Below are positions 42,923 to 53,760 of a stretch of 64,000 bases of DNA, piece after piece; position 1 is the stretch's first letter, and each line of letters begins with the position of its first letter. The position numbers and the translations under genes are program-made. The stretch is from Sporothrix humicola (Eukaryota > Ascomycota > Sordariomycetes > Ophiostomatales > Ophiostomataceae): positions 1-64,000 of the forward strand of contig WNYE01000072.1 in assembly GCA_021396245.1 (NCBI GenBank), written 5' to 3'. The notes beneath the pieces were generated by a model, which was not told the DNA's origin, made no database searches, and saw nothing but the letters and a program-made list of their open reading frames with translations.

Positions 42923-44349
42923 CTACGAGAACTGCTTCTCGTAGTCGACCAGAGTAAAGCGGTAGCGCACGTCGTTGTTGTGCAGGCGGGTCACTAGAAG
43001 TGTTAGCTGTGTCTGTTCTCTCGGTTGTCTTCAGTTGTCTTCTCCCCCCATCAAAACGCCTTCGGCTTGGTATGAGATCCTCCGCCTCCCCCGCCCACCC
43101 ACCCTGAGGCGGAGGGTGATGAGAAGGTAGTCCTGTTCACATCGCCTTCGGCGATGCTATGGCCTCCGGCGGTACTATCGCCTGCGGCACACTAACATGG
43201 CCTTTGGCACCAACATCGTCTCCGACGGTTCATACCGCCTCCGGCGGTAGACCGCTTCACGGTCTTGTCGACTTCGTCGACGTCGACGTAACATCGTCGT
43301 GACTGCTTTGCAGTCACTCTTTTGTACTTACAAGCATTGCCAACACCCTCCTCACCGACCGGAATGGTCTCGACCCAGCTCTTGATCCCCTTGTCGGCGG
43401 CCAGCTGCAGCATCTCAATCGTCTCCTTGCGGCTGCCGAGATGGCTGCTGCCAATCAGGCAGCCGTTGGACAGCAGCGACTGCGGGCGGACCTGCCAGCC
43501 CTCGTCCTCCGGGAGGCCGACGGCAATGTAGCGGCCGTGCACCTTCAGGAGGGACAGGTACGGGTTCAAATCAAAGCCGTCGTTGGACGAGGCGGTCGAC
43601 AGGATCATGTCAAACGTCATCTTGTGGGGCTCGTTCCAGCCGGCCTCGGCTGTGGCGATGAAACCGTCAACGCCCAGCGCCTCGGCATCGGCCTTCTTCT
43701 TGTCGCTGCGCGAAATGGCCCAGACCTCGGCGCCCAGCGCCTTGGCGAACAGCACGCCAAAGTGGCCGATGCCACCGAGGCCGAGGATACCAACCTTCTT
43801 GCCGGGGCCGGCGCCGTTGCGCACGAGCGGCGAGTAGGCCGTCAGGCCGGCGCACAGCATGGGCGCCGCGAGCTCGGTCTGCAGGGCCTCGGGGATCGGG
43901 AACACCCAGTGCTCGTGCGCGCGAATGTGCGACGAGTAGCCGCCGTGGGCCAAAGTACCACTATCCGGATACACCGAGCCGTACGTGTCCAGCTGGTGCG
44001 GGCAGTAGGTCTCGTTGTCGGTCGCGCAGGCGCCGCACGTCTTGGTGTCCAGGCAGGCAAAAATCTGGGCGCCCACGCCGACGCGGTCGCCGACCTTGGC
44101 GTTGGTCACCTTGGGCCCAACTTTCACAACTGTGCCGATAATCTCGTGGCCCGGCACCAGCGGCCAGTGCTTGTTGCCCCAGCCGCCGGTGGCCGTGTGC
44201 ACGTCCGAACCACAAACGCCGCACGCCGCGATCTTGACGTCAATGTCGTGGTCGCCAAACGGCTTGGGCTTGAACTCGAAGCGCTTGGGCTTGTTCCACT
44301 CGGCCGCCGACGGGATGGCAAAGCCCTCGAACGTGTCAGGATAGACCAT
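42923..44349 (-). CDS. Zinc-dependent NADP(H) alcohol dehydrogenase (cinnamyl-alcohol/ADH6-like)
   Basis: Spliced from 44349-43332 and 42993-42923 (362 aa). The donor GTAAGT at 43331 and the CTAAC...CTTCTAG acceptor at 42994 join GNA to LTRLHNNDVRYRFTLVDYEKQFS, the expected family C-terminus. Without splicing the frame would run into repeat DNA. Motifs are the catalytic Zn site CGVCGSDVH and GHEIIGTVVKVG, structural-zinc cysteines in CLDTKTCGACATDNETYC, and the Rossmann GLGGIGHFG. It should reduce aromatic and aliphatic aldehydes with NADPH in the cytosol. The start MVYPDTFEGFAIPS is normal for the family; upstream in-frame sequence is leader. The 338-bp intron is almost entirely a dispersed triloop-hairpin element. 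Confidence 0.92.
43052..43320 (-). repeat. Triloop-hairpin element, copy 4 (inside ADH intron, sense)
   Basis: The longest copy (~269 bp), read on the minus strand. It starts with GTGACTGC-AAA-GCAGTCAC and then GTCGAC-GAA-GTCGAC. GACCGTGAAGCGGTC, CCGCCGGAGGCGG and TCGCC-GAA-GGCGA follow. The stem CTCCGCCTC/GAGGCGGAG encloses an intact GGGTGGGTGGGCGGGG loop, and the copy ends CTCATACCAAGCCGAAGGC. Confidence 0.85.
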
Positions 44350-46144
44350 TGTGTGAGTGTGTGGTTGATGTGTATGGGGATGTAGTGATGTGAAGGGAAA
44401 GGAGAGAATGACGAAATACGAAACAATTGAGGGGAGGAAAAGAATGAAAACAGAGAGAGGACAGGCAGAGGACAGAAGTAGACGACAGCTACGGCATCCC
44501 CTTTTCACTTTTTACTAGCCGACAGCTTATATACCATCCTTCAGCTCCATGCGATATCGCACATTACCCCTCGTGGGGTTAGCAAGAAAAGGAACAAAAA
44601 AAAGAAAGAAAAGGCTCTGTCCAGGACTGTGGGCTCTGTGCGCACCCGATCTATCTCCAATTACCCCCTCCTCATCCTGCGATAAGTAGGAAAGTAGTAC
44701 TTTAGAGCCCCCGCAGAAGCACGTCGCGTCGCGTCGGCTACGGTTGTCTCCAAGAAAGTGGATAGTGGATGCAGGAGGGTGTAGTGGGTGTTGTGGGTGC
44801 AGCTGTGGTGCTCGATGCGGGCCGCACAGTGACGGTGAACGCAGGACTAGCCTATTGATTTGGAGAAGAAAAGTCAAGAAAAGTCCGGAATGCGCACGCT
44901 GTCGTTTTGCTCGCTTGTGTCTTTTCTGCACCCGCTTAGCCGCCGCGCTAGAACGCCTGGAATCATGTGGTCGGCAGACCGCCAAACGACGGCAAGACAC
45001 TAACTACGGAAAGACTACAGAAAGAGGTTACCACCTGTCAAAGAATCCGACAAGGCACTGCCGCCCATACCCGAGCAAGAAAGGGGCGTATTGTGGGCGT
45101 TTTGGGCGTTTTCTGGACCTACGCTCCGAACTGTCGGCTGTCACACTATCGATTAGTGGCAATGCCCAAATCTCGCTACTGTGTACGCTGGCAGACTACG
45201 AAAGGCGGTGTCAAAGCTTGTCAAAGCAATGTCCAAGCATCATGTGAACTTCCATGTGATGAAGTTACTGAAAATAATATCAATTGAACGTATCTGGATA
45301 AAACAGTTGAAATCAAATATTTATTTACGGCAGTTGATTCCACAGCCTTGTGACGTCATTTTGCGGCTGCAAGTGAGATTGGGCCCGTCCCGTGTTGAGC
45401 CTCGTGTTGAGGTGAGGGGAAAGGTGAGTGACAAGGTGAGACAGAGGGACGTACCTACATCAAGGGCACAAGTTTTAGAGTCGAGCACATTTGATTTGGT
45501 TCGATTATTTTGTTGTAGTTTTCATATACTTTAATCCATGTAATATATTTTTGTAAAGTTTTATCCCAGATGTTTCTCTCGTCGTGAGTTTAATGTCAAA
45601 ATATTCACTCATTCTTCCGTCTTCCTAGCAATTTCATGTGGTATCAAAAATGTCCAAATAATATTGTCAAATTATACAAAATAATATGCAGTCCGAAATA
45701 TGACCACTAGAATAAATTGAACTTGCCACATATGCAAACATACGCAGATGGTTGCGAGCGTTCATACTAATCTAGTTGTCATGGCTTATCCGATCGGATG
45801 TAGGCGCCACACCAACGGATCATATTGCTTCATTCAACAACCAGCTTGCTTCGGGTAACCGACCCTACTGTCGACCAACACAGCAAACAAACAAATATCA
45901 TCCAAATTCGAGTCTTGCAACTGATCCTCCTGTTTATTCATCATGTCATCGCCGGCATGAGTTGATTTGTCGCATCTCACGCCACGTGACCCCACACGTG
46001 TGGTTCCGGCCAGCTTCGGCTTACTTCCGATTCCACTTCCGATCATACTTCCGAAGCCCCTCACCATGACATCGCGGATATATGATCGCGACCGTGATCA
46101 TATCCTCTTTCACAATAAAGACAACACATCATCGACACGACAAA
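44350..46144. other. Divergent ADH / Dabb intergenic, partly AT-rich
   Basis: ADH leader, then ordinary sequence, and a strongly AT-rich island at about 45,270-45,780. The CACGTGACCCCACACGTGTG block at ~45,982-46,002 contains two overlapping E-box-like CACGTG/ACACGTGT words shortly upstream of the Dabb gene. No gene recognised. Confidence 0.5.
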
Positions 46145-46524
46145 ATGACCTCCCAAATCACGCGCGTCACCTACTTCAAGATCCCCAAAGTGGCGGACCA
46201 GCTCGCCCTGGTTCCCATGTACCGGGCCATGCCGACGAAGGCGTTGCGGGTGCGTAGCAGGCAGATGAATTCCTCCCATTATTATCTCTGACTAACCTCC
46301 ACTTCCAGAACGGCGCGCCGTACATCCGCTCGGTCAAGGCGGGCCCGGCCAAGGCGGACCAGCGCAGCCAGGGCTACACGTTTGTGGCCATCAGCGTGTT
46401 TGACTCGCTCGAGGACATGCAGTACTACGACAACGGGTGCGCGGCGCATGCGGAGTTGGGGAAGTACGTGCAGTCGGTGCACGAGGGGGCCATGGTTGTG
46501 TACTTTGAGGATGCCCTGGCTTAG
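46145..46524 (+). CDS. Small Dabb-type (stress-responsive A/B barrel) protein
   Basis: Two exons, 46145-46249 and 46309-46524, with a 59-bp intron (GTGCGT, branch GACTAAC, acceptor TTCCAG) in phase 0, giving 106 aa. The sequence MTSQITRVTYFKIPKVADQ, an internal GYTFVAISVFDSLEDMQYYDN stretch, and a final beta strand AMVVYFEDALA fit the dimeric alpha+beta barrel (Dabb) fold. The spacing of strands is normal for about 105 residues. Dabb proteins have varied or unknown roles, and no catalytic residue can be assigned here. It is convergent with the epimerase gene (154-bp gap). A degenerate dispersed-repeat copy lies immediately after its TAG. Confidence 0.75.
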
Positions 46525-46571
46525 CGAGCTGTGAGCTGGTGAAGCCAGCGAGCGGAGGCATTTTCTGCCGT
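46525..46571 (+). repeat. Degenerate triloop-hairpin element copy
   Basis: Directly after the Dabb stop codon lie GCTGGT-GAA-GCCAGC, a GCGAGCGGAG word and GGAGGCATTTT, resembling the tail GAAGGCATTTTGA of the full element, in gene sense. The G-rich hairpin is missing. Confidence 0.4.
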
Positions 46572-46678
46572 TCTCATCTCTCGCCGTGGCGACGTAATAG
46601 GAATCATATATCATTACTATCTATATCATAGCTATCTATTCTATTTCCAGCTATGCACCCTATTTTCTGCTACGCACC

Positions 46679-47878
46679 CTACGCACTCATCGCCTTCGCC
46701 TGCGTGACCAGATCCGTGACAGTCTGCTCAAACGTCTTGTACTCGAGCCCCAACGCCTCGGCCGCCGTCTTGCCGTCGACGCCGTGCGACTCGTCGACAG
46801 CCTGCTCCTCAGGGACGACCGAGCCGCGCGCCCACTCGAAATGGTCGACGACAATCTTGGCGGCCAGACCGTAGGAGAAGCGTTCCGGCGAGGCGGGAAT
46901 GTACCTCTTTCCACCAACCTCGGGTCTGAGGAGCGCCTCCACGTGGGCCTTAGCCAGATCACGCACGTCAATCCAGAACGGCACGCGCGCCACCGGCAGC
47001 GGCTTCTCCCCAGACGCGACCTTCCACAGCATCGCATTCGACTCGTTGAGGTCCTTGGTGGATGCAACAGGATGGGCCACCGGGCCAAAGGTCATTGGGG
47101 GACACAAGGTAACCAGGTCAAACGCCGGCTTGTTCTCCGCCACAAAGTCCCACGCCGCCTTTTCCGCAAACTTTTTGCTGCCGCGGTACGCAATCACCGC
47201 CGACGTCGCCTTGTCGGCCGACTCGGCGTACGTCAGCGGGTTCCAGTCGGCGCCCGTATACGTAAAGTAGACGCCGTTGGCGCGGTCCTTGCGGTCGGCG
47301 TCGAGCACCGAGGCGAAGGACGACGTCACGACGACTCTTTTGACGGAAGGGGAAGCAGCCGCCGCCGCCATGATCGCCTTCACGCCGTTGATCGCCGGAA
47401 TGATCAGCTCCTTCTCGTTGTCCGTCGTGTCGTACGTAAACGGCGACGCCACGTGGATGACGGCGTCGACGCCCGCCACGGCGTCGGAGAGCTCGCCGGG
47501 CTGCGCAAAGTCGCGGATCTGCACAAAGTCGAGTTTGTCTTTATGAGAAGGACGGGCTGCGCGCATTGCCTCGCCCTTGGCCGGCGAGCGCGTGGCGCCG
47601 CGGACACGGAGGCCGCGTGAGAGAAGGACATCGACGACGTGGGCGCCGATGAAGCCGGTCGCGCCGGTGACGAGGACGTATTGTCTGCAAGTGAAGTGTT
47701 AGTGATTAGTCGCTGAAGGCGATAGAAGACGGCGAAGCCGTCTTCATTATTCTCCCTCTTCCCTCTGCCTCCGGGTGAGTGGGCGGGGGAGACGGAGGAT
47801 CTCATACCAAGCCAAAGACATTTTGAGGGGGAGGAGGGCAAAAGAGAATAGAGGAGGGCATTCTTACGGAGAAGACAT
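46679..47878 (-). CDS. NAD(P)-dependent epimerase/reductase (dihydroflavonol 4-reductase / Gre2-like)
   Basis: A tiny first exon of 11 nt (47878-47868, ATGTCTTCTCC) is followed by a 183-bp intron (GTAAG...TTGCAG). Exon 2 is 47684-46679; the product is 338 aa. Joining gives MSSPQYVLVTGATGFIGAHVVDVLLSRG, a textbook N-terminal Rossmann motif (TGATGFIG) of extended SDRs. The catalytic Ser lies in VVTSSFAS and YxxxK in YRGSKKFAEKAAW. Related enzymes reduce ketones or aldehydes such as methylglyoxal, or dihydroflavonols; the substrate is unknown. The intron holds a copy of the dispersed element, here in antisense. The stop codon overlaps a repeated 12-mer (GCTACGCACCCT). Confidence 0.88.
47709..47825 (+). 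repeat. Triloop-hairpin element, copy 5 (inside epimerase intron, antisense)
   Basis: A short copy with TCGC-TGAA-GGCGA, GACGGC-GAA-GCCGTC, a degenerate G-rich hairpin (CTGCCTCCGGGTGAGTGGGC...) and CTCATACCAAGCCAAAGACA. This is the only copy opposite to the host gene's direction. Confidence 0.8.
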
Positions 47879-49386
47879 TGTGTTGTGCTGAAGTTTGTTG
47901 AGGGAGTGTCGAGTGTGTTGAGTGGAAGAGTTGACTTGTTCAAGTTGAATGTAGTTGGAAGATTATGGCCTGCTCCTTCTGCAGTTTATTGTCTGACGTG
48001 CCGATATGCGGAGTCGAGATACGGCAGAGAATAATGCCGCGCCACTGTGGATTTCTTGGAGACTTTTCGTTTTCGTTTCTCGTGTTTTCTTTTCTCCAGA
48101 TGTAGACCCTGATGCAACTTGTGATTTGATTCTTTCCACCTTCGTATGATTTCTGTATGATTATTGTCTTTTAATTGCCGTGAGCACCTTTTTTTTTTGA
48201 GAAGCGTTGAGAAATAGTTCTTGTCGTTCTTTCCTCTTTCGTCCTACTGCAAGGCACAAACACGCGAGAACGAATCAATTCGGAACTTGACAAAACAAGC
48301 ACATACCAAGACGACCAACGAACCAAGAAACCAAGATATTGCTTTAATAGCTTCTCTCCTTTGTATGCGGAGGATGCTTCCTTCCACCTCCCCCCTCTCC
48401 TCATATTGGAGAACAGGGGACGACAGGACGTCATGGGGAAGGGCCGACCCACTTAATTAGCGTATGTTGTGTTAGCCGGTTGCCACCCTTACCGTCGGCG
48501 GCTCGCTGCCGCCTATGCCCGCTGTGTGAAGGAACCAAAATGGAAGGAACGATGGACGACAAGCTAACGTCAAAAAAAAAAAAAAAAAAAAAAAAGGGCC
48601 ACCACCACACTCACATGGAAACAAGCATGGAAACAAATTGCAGGCTAACCACTGCCCTGGCACACACCACTGCAGTACCCCAGCTCCCCAGGTACCCAGG
48701 TGCCCGGTCGATTGACTCCAGTCTTTGACTCCAGGCTCCATCTGATTCTCCATCTGACTCCATGCTTCGTCTCCAGTTTTCCCCAGTCTCTTCTCTCCCG
48801 ACTTTCTTTCTTGACCTTCTTTTGATCTACAGCGTGTTTGTTTCTGTTGTTCTGCCTCCCTGTCTTCTGCCTCCTCGTGTTTCCTCTCGGCCACAGTCGG
48901 CAGCTCGCTTGGACTCGGAGATGCGCCCCAGCCTTGGCAGTGTTGAGTCTTGACGCGTGCTGTTCTTCGTTTATTCCATCTCTCTTCTCTTCACCTCCCC
49001 TCGTGCCACCCCGGACTCTACATCCACCATCCCCGACGACGCTCCCAGCCTGGCCCAACACGGTTAGTTGCAGGCCGTTCGTCTGCCGTCTGCCGCTTTC
49101 CACCGTACACAGTACTCCTTGTCCTCTCATCTTATTATCCTGGTCCTGTTACCTCCTCATCCATCACACGCGATCGTCTATATATGAGGCTTCACCTCCC
49201 TCACTGACGATCTCTTTTTTGTCTTCTCATCTCACCAGTCTTTTCACCTGGCAAGAGTGTCTTCTCTCCTTTTCTTTCTCTTTCTTTTTCTTCTTTATTT
49301 ACATATCTATCTCGACAATTCCTCTCCCTCCTCCTCAACACTCCTCGACACTCCTCCTTCGTCGTCGTGTCTTTGTCGCCGCCACC
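47879..49386. other. Divergent epimerase / sugar-transporter intergenic
   Basis: 1.5 kb with no gene recognised. A run of 24 A lies at 48572-48595. The frame entering the transporter from 48838 has no coding character before the ATG at 49387. Pyrimidine-rich promoter from ~49,200. Confidence 0.55.
48572..48595 (+). repeat. Poly(A)24 tract
   Basis: 24 consecutive A residues flanked by AACGTC and GGGCC. No retroelement coding sequence is visible beside it. Confidence 0.9.
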
Positions 49387-50982
49387 ATGGTCGCTCTCAA
49401 TCAGCGCCTCAGCGGCCTCAAGCTGATGGTGGCCATCACGATCGTCAACGCGGTCAGTCTCGGCTGGTTTGGCTACGACCAGGGCGTTTTTAGTGGTGTC
49501 CTCGTGTCGGCCGATTTCAAGAAGCAGTTCCCGCAGACGCTGAAATCCAACATCTCCGGCATCACGTCGTCCTGCTTCTCTCTCGGCGCCTTTGTCGGAG
49601 CCATCACCGCGTTTACGTACGGCGACAAGTTTGGCCGCCGCCGGTCGATCATCCTGGGCATGACGTGCAACATTGTCGGCGCCGTCCTCCAAATCTCGTC
49701 GTTCCACCTCCCCCAGCTCATCATTGGCCGCGTCATTAACGGCTACGGCATGGGCGTCACGTCGTCGGTGTGCCCCGTGTTCCAGGCCGAGTGCTCCAAG
49801 TCGAGCGTGCGCGGCAAGCTGGTGGCGCTGGGCTCGTGGTGTAACACGGCGGCCTTTTGCCTGGTTAGCTGGATCAACTTTGGCATCTACTTCCAGGGCG
49901 GCCCGCTGCAGTGGCGCCTGCCGCTCGCCCTCCAGCTCATCTTCCCGCTGGTGGTCGTGCCCCTGCTCTTCTTCGTGCCCGAGTCGCCGCGCTGGCTGGT
50001 GCTCAAGGACCGCCACGAGGAGGCGCTGGCCATCCTGGCGCGTCTCGAAGGCCCTGGCGTCAGTGTGCACGACCCCGCCGTGACGGCCGCGTTCCTCAAC
50101 ATTTCCCAAACCCTCGCCCTCGAGCGCCGCGACCAGATGCCCATCAAGGACGTCCTGCTGTGCCGCGACCAGACGCAGACGCTGCGCAGACTTATTCTCT
50201 CGTGCGGCACGCAGCTCATGCAGCAGTTCTCAGGTGTCAACGCCCTTGGCTACTACCTTCCGACGCTCCTGCAGACGAGCCTGGGCTTCAGCGAGAAGAA
50301 GGCGCGCCTGTTTACGGCCATCAACAGCGTCGTGTACCTGTTCTCGGCGTGCGTCTGCCTGATCCTGATCGACAAGGTCGGCCGCCGCAAGCTGATGCTC
50401 TACGGATCGGTGTCCATGGGCTCGACCTACCTGATTTCGGCCCTGACTCTGCTGGGAGCCAAGAACGACCCCTCCAAGAAGAAGATTCTCGGCAACGTCA
50501 CCACGTCCATGTTCTTCCTCTACTACTTTACCTATGGCACATCCTTTGCCAAGGTCCCCTGGGTCTTCAACTCGGAAATCAACTCTTTGTCCTGGCGCAC
50601 CCGCGGCGCCGCCGCCGCCACCGCCACCAACTGGATCGGCTCGTTTGCCGTCACCCAGTTCACCGCCACGGGCGTCAAGAATTTAGGGTGGGCGTTCTAC
50701 CTCATCTTTGCCATCATCTGCTACGCCTACTTCCCCATCGTTTTTTGTCTGTATCCCGAAACGGCCCGCCGCACCCTCGAGGACATGGACCAGATCTTTA
50801 TTTCGAACCCCTCCATCTTTGTCTTTGGCAAGCCCGCCCTCACCAACCGCAAGCGCCCGCAGGAGTTTATCGACGCCGAGAGCGAGCGCATTGCCGCGGC
50901 CGAGGCGTCGGAGCTGGGCCAGGAGGTGTTGGACACCAAGGCCGCAGTCCAGACCAAGAGCAGGCACGTCGAGGATGCGTAA
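49387..50982 (+). CDS. MFS sugar-porter transporter (possible galacturonate/sugar uptake)
   Basis: 531 aa from the Kozak-type GCCACCATGG. N-terminal GWFGYDQGVFSGVLVSADF replaces the FGYDxGVxSG signature of fungal sugar porters. GRRRS, PESPRWLVLKDRHEEALAIL and a QQFSGVNALGYYLP block follow. RTRGAAAATATNWIGSF and PETARRTLEDMDQIF are also present, with about twelve membrane segments. It is a plasma-membrane proton-coupled sugar or sugar-acid carrier by family. Its position beside a Zn2Cys6 regulator and two galacturonate-pathway enzymes suggests sugar-acid uptake, which is inference. GCGAGCGAAGCGA mini-repeats begin immediately after the stop codon. Confidence 0.88.
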   Translation: MVALNQRLSGLKLMVAITIVNAVSLGWFGYDQGVFSGVLVSADFKKQFPQTLKSNISGITSSCFSLGAFVGAITAFTYGDKFGRRRSIILGMTCNIVGAVLQISSFHLPQLIIGRVINGYGMGVTSSVCPVFQAECSKSSVRGKLVALGSWCNTAAFCLVSWINFGIYFQGGPLQWRLPLALQLIFPLVVVPLLFFVPESPRWLVLKDRHEEALAILARLEGPGVSVHDPAVTAAFLNISQTLALERRDQMPIKDVLLCRDQTQTLRRLILSCGTQLMQQFSGVNALGYYLPTLLQTSLGFSEKKARLFTAINSVVYLFSACVCLILIDKVGRRKLMLYGSVSMGSTYLISALTLLGAKNDPSKKKILGNVTTSMFFLYYFTYGTSFAKVPWVFNSEINSLSWRTRGAAAATATNWIGSFAVTQFTATGVKNLGWAFYLIFAIICYAYFPIVFCLYPETARRTLEDMDQIFISNPSIFVFGKPALTNRKRPQEFIDAESERIAAAEASELGQEVLDTKAAVQTKSRHVEDA

Positions 50983-50985
50983 AGC

Positions 50986-51027
50986 GGCGAGCGAGCGAGC
51001 GAGGACAAGAGGAAAAGCGAGCGAAGC
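50986..51027 (+). repeat. Mini-repeat cluster after transporter stop
   Basis: GCGAGCGAGCGAGCGAGGAC followed by AAAAGCGAGCGAAGCGAAAC. These match the unit found inside the SNF2 gene. Confidence 0.65.
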
Positions 51028-51911
51028 GAAACGTTGTATTACTTGGGTGTACTTTTACTATTGGAATGATGTCGGCAGGTGGAATGTAAATAATGTGTAA
51101 ATAGCTGTGCAATGTACAAGATGCTACCTCTGTTGAATTATTGTTTACTTCGAGTATGTGGTGATACTATTCTAGATGTTTGCTTGTGATCATAATCATC
51201 ATCTCGTATTCCAAGCCCATAGATTTGGGCGTCTTATGGCACCACCAAGGGATCCTTCTGCCTGTGCCATCAGAATTAATGAAACCGACTCTCTTACCAT
51301 GGGATATTCTCGTCGACGATATTGGCATTGTCTGTATTGACATAAACTCATCCTCGGTCTTCACCCAATCCCCATCTCACCTTGACATTTCTTTGCCATC
51401 AACTGTCTTCTCCCCCTTTGCCTTTCTTCACCATTGTTTTTCTCATTTTGCCTCCCACTTTCGCTCGTCTCTCCCCTTCCCCATAATATCGACCACGCGA
51501 CTGACCCACGCTATTGACACTAGCTCGCTAGCGTCTGCACTGGGCGGTGACAGACAGGCCTGTCAATAATGTCACTTCCAGGTCATATTTGCTGCTGATC
51601 ATGCTCTTTCAGGCAGTCTTTTCGCTATAGTTTAGGGTCTGCCTCCTACCCGCATCTTCCCCATATTCTTTTTCTCTTTTCTGTCGTTCTCTCCCTCTCA
51701 TATATATGGGGCGCGGCGCCTCTCCCCGTCTCTTCCACTTTGACAGACGACTACACTGACAACAGACGACAGACGGTCATTGTGACAGTACTGGTATTGG
51801 CAGACAGACCCAACGACTGAGTGGACACACATGACCCATACGGACATTATTGCCGGCATTTTATTTTCCTTTCTTTTTCCCTTCTTTCCTTCCTTCCCCC
51901 TACTTGTCTCC
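51028..51911. other. Intergenic promoter of the Zn2Cys6 gene
   Basis: No gene seen. An upstream in-frame ATG at 51831 would add 27 mainly hydrophobic residues ahead of the zinc cluster. That stretch is the usual pyrimidine-rich leader, so it is treated as non-coding. Confidence 0.55.
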
Positions 51912-53750
51912 ATGAGCTTCAACCGCAAACGGGTGGCTCTAGCGTGCACGTACTGCCGGCACAGGAAACGGCGGTGCAACGCGGGCAAGCCGTCGTGCCA
52001 GAACTGCCTCGAGGCGCAGGTGGACTGCGAGTACGACGATGCGCCGTCGCAGCGCATCGACACGTCGGGGGGGAGTCGCGAGATCCTGAGCCGGCTGCGG
52101 GATATCGAGGCGATACTCGAAAGTCAGGCGGACTCTCTTCTGACGCTGGCAGGAGCGTCCACCACCTCCCACAATGCACCTTCGGTGCCTGCCGCCGACG
52201 ACCGGTCGATGGCGTCGCTGTCCATGTCGCACATGGGCGTGCCGTTGACCCCTCTCCCGTTGACCAACATTGACATCACGGAGGACATGGCCGGTGTGCC
52301 TCCCCTCACAATCCCCGTGAAGCACAAGACGTCGTCGAGCTATCTGCTGAGTCTGCCAGCAATGAAGGCCTTGATTGGCGAGTACCCTCCCGACCTGTTC
52401 TTCCTCCTCGAGTCAAGGGACCCCCTACCACCCGCTCTCTCGTTTGACGGTTGGCCCGCTCTCGGAGGCCGTCCTCTCCCGCCTCTCGGCCGTGATGTCA
52501 CAGATTATCTCGTGTCGGCCTTCTTCAGCATGGCCCACGAGAGCCATCCAGTCCTAGACGAAGCCGAGTTCCGCGCATTGTATGCGCGCTTTGGCCCAGA
52601 TCGCCCCGACTCAACCCTCTCTAACATTGAGAGCGCCCTCTGCATGGTCGTCCTGGCCATTGGCGCCGTCGCCATGTCGTCGCCCGAAACGGCCGACTTC
52701 CGGCAGACCCCGCCCGGCATGGAGTACATGCAGCACGCCCTGCCCACTCTCATAAGTCTGTCGGCCTGGTCGTTTTCGTACAGCACGATCCTGGCGCAGG
52801 CCTTGGTCTTGGCCAGCAACTACTTTGCCTTTATCGTCCGGCCGCTCCACAGCTGGCGCCTCATCTTCTCGGCGTCCACCATCCTGCAGTTCAAGCTGTC
52901 CGGCCTCGAGGCCCAGCAGATCCAGCAGTCCCCGGCGGCGTATGAATCCCTCTTACGTTTATTCTGGTCCTGCTTCCTTCTCGAATGCGACCGGCTGGCC
53001 GAGCTGGAGCTCCCCCGCAGCAGCCTCCAGCAGCTGACCGACGAGACCGCCCTGCCGAGCTGCGACAACCTGCCGCCGCTGCAGTCGACGTGCTACCTGG
53101 CGGAGATTAGTATCAGAAGACTCTTGAACAGGATCCACAACTGCCTCTACCCTATCAAGCAGCACATTTTTCGGCTGTCGTCCGCCGCGCTGATGACCAC
53201 CGACAACTTCACCGCCGAGGAAATCACGGCCATGCAGACCGTCTGCGACGAGCTGCGGCGACAGCTGGACCTGTGGCACGTCTCCATCCCGGAACCGTAC
53301 CGGCCGCTGCTGGGGACCGACCCGCAAGGCCATACCGACCGCCAGCTGGTCTTGCGTATTCGCTACTTTGCCGCCCGGCACATCATCTACCGGCCTTTCG
53401 TCTTATATATTGTCTCCCTTCCCGCCACAACGACCAACCTCCCCGAGTCCATCCTCGAAAAGGCCGCCATCTGTCTCGACTCTTGTCGGTCCTACATTCT
53501 CAACGTCACCCACATTATCCAGCGGCCCAGCCAGTACACCTGGACGTTTTCGCTGAGTTCGCTGGCGGCGGTAGTCGTCGTGACGCTGTCGTCGATTTGT
53601 CCTCTCCTCAAGCATTTGGTGCCGGACATTGACAACCTGCAGAGTGTGGCCATCCGGAATATCAGAAAGTGGGAAATGGCCAGTCTGGAGGCGGTTGTGT
53701 CGATACTGGAGGATATGCAGAGGAAGCAGAGGTTGTTGTCGAGGGTGTGA
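51912..53750 (+). CDS. Zn2Cys6 fungal-specific transcription factor
   Basis: 612 aa from ATG 51912 (MSFNRKRVALACTYCRHRKRR). The zinc cluster is CTYC-x6-C-x6-CQNC-x6-C at residues 11-38. A short coiled region (ILSRLRDIEAILESQADSLL) follows, probably for dimerisation. A fungal_trans middle-homology domain spans about residues 200-480. The protein is nuclear by family. It sits between a sugar porter and the L-galactonate dehydratase, so it is a candidate regulator of galacturonate use, like the unrelated-in-detail GaaR/PDR-1 type factors; this is positional inference only. The last codons before TGA overlap a GTGAGT word, but splicing there into a downstream exon is not supported. A dispersed repeat starts ~10 bp after the stop. 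Confidence 0.88.
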   Translation: MSFNRKRVALACTYCRHRKRRCNAGKPSCQNCLEAQVDCEYDDAPSQRIDTSGGSREILSRLRDIEAILESQADSLLTLAGASTTSHNAPSVPAADDRSMASLSMSHMGVPLTPLPLTNIDITEDMAGVPPLTIPVKHKTSSSYLLSLPAMKALIGEYPPDLFFLLESRDPLPPALSFDGWPALGGRPLPPLGRDVTDYLVSAFFSMAHESHPVLDEAEFRALYARFGPDRPDSTLSNIESALCMVVLAIGAVAMSSPETADFRQTPPGMEYMQHALPTLISLSAWSFSYSTILAQALVLASNYFAFIVRPLHSWRLIFSASTILQFKLSGLEAQQIQQSPAAYESLLRLFWSCFLLECDRLAELELPRSSLQQLTDETALPSCDNLPPLQSTCYLAEISIRRLLNRIHNCLYPIKQHIFRLSSAALMTTDNFTAEEITAMQTVCDELRRQLDLWHVSIPEPYRPLLGTDPQGHTDRQLVLRIRYFAARHIIYRPFVLYIVSLPATTTNLPESILEKAAICLDSCRSYILNVTHIIQRPSQYTWTFSLSSLAAVVVVTLSSICPLLKHLVPDIDNLQSVAIRNIRKWEMASLEAVVSILEDMQRKQRLLSRV

Positions 53751-53760
53751 GTGGGTTGAC

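Noticed and set aside
48572..48595. Poly(A)24 as the tail of a retroposed element.
   Set aside because: No upstream coding or target-site duplication was recognised; more likely a simple homopolymer.
51831..51911. Upstream in-frame ATG adding a hydrophobic N-terminus to the Zn2Cys6 factor.
   Set aside because: The added residues come from a pyrimidine-rich leader and would put a membrane-like segment before a DNA-binding domain; ATG 51912 is preferred.
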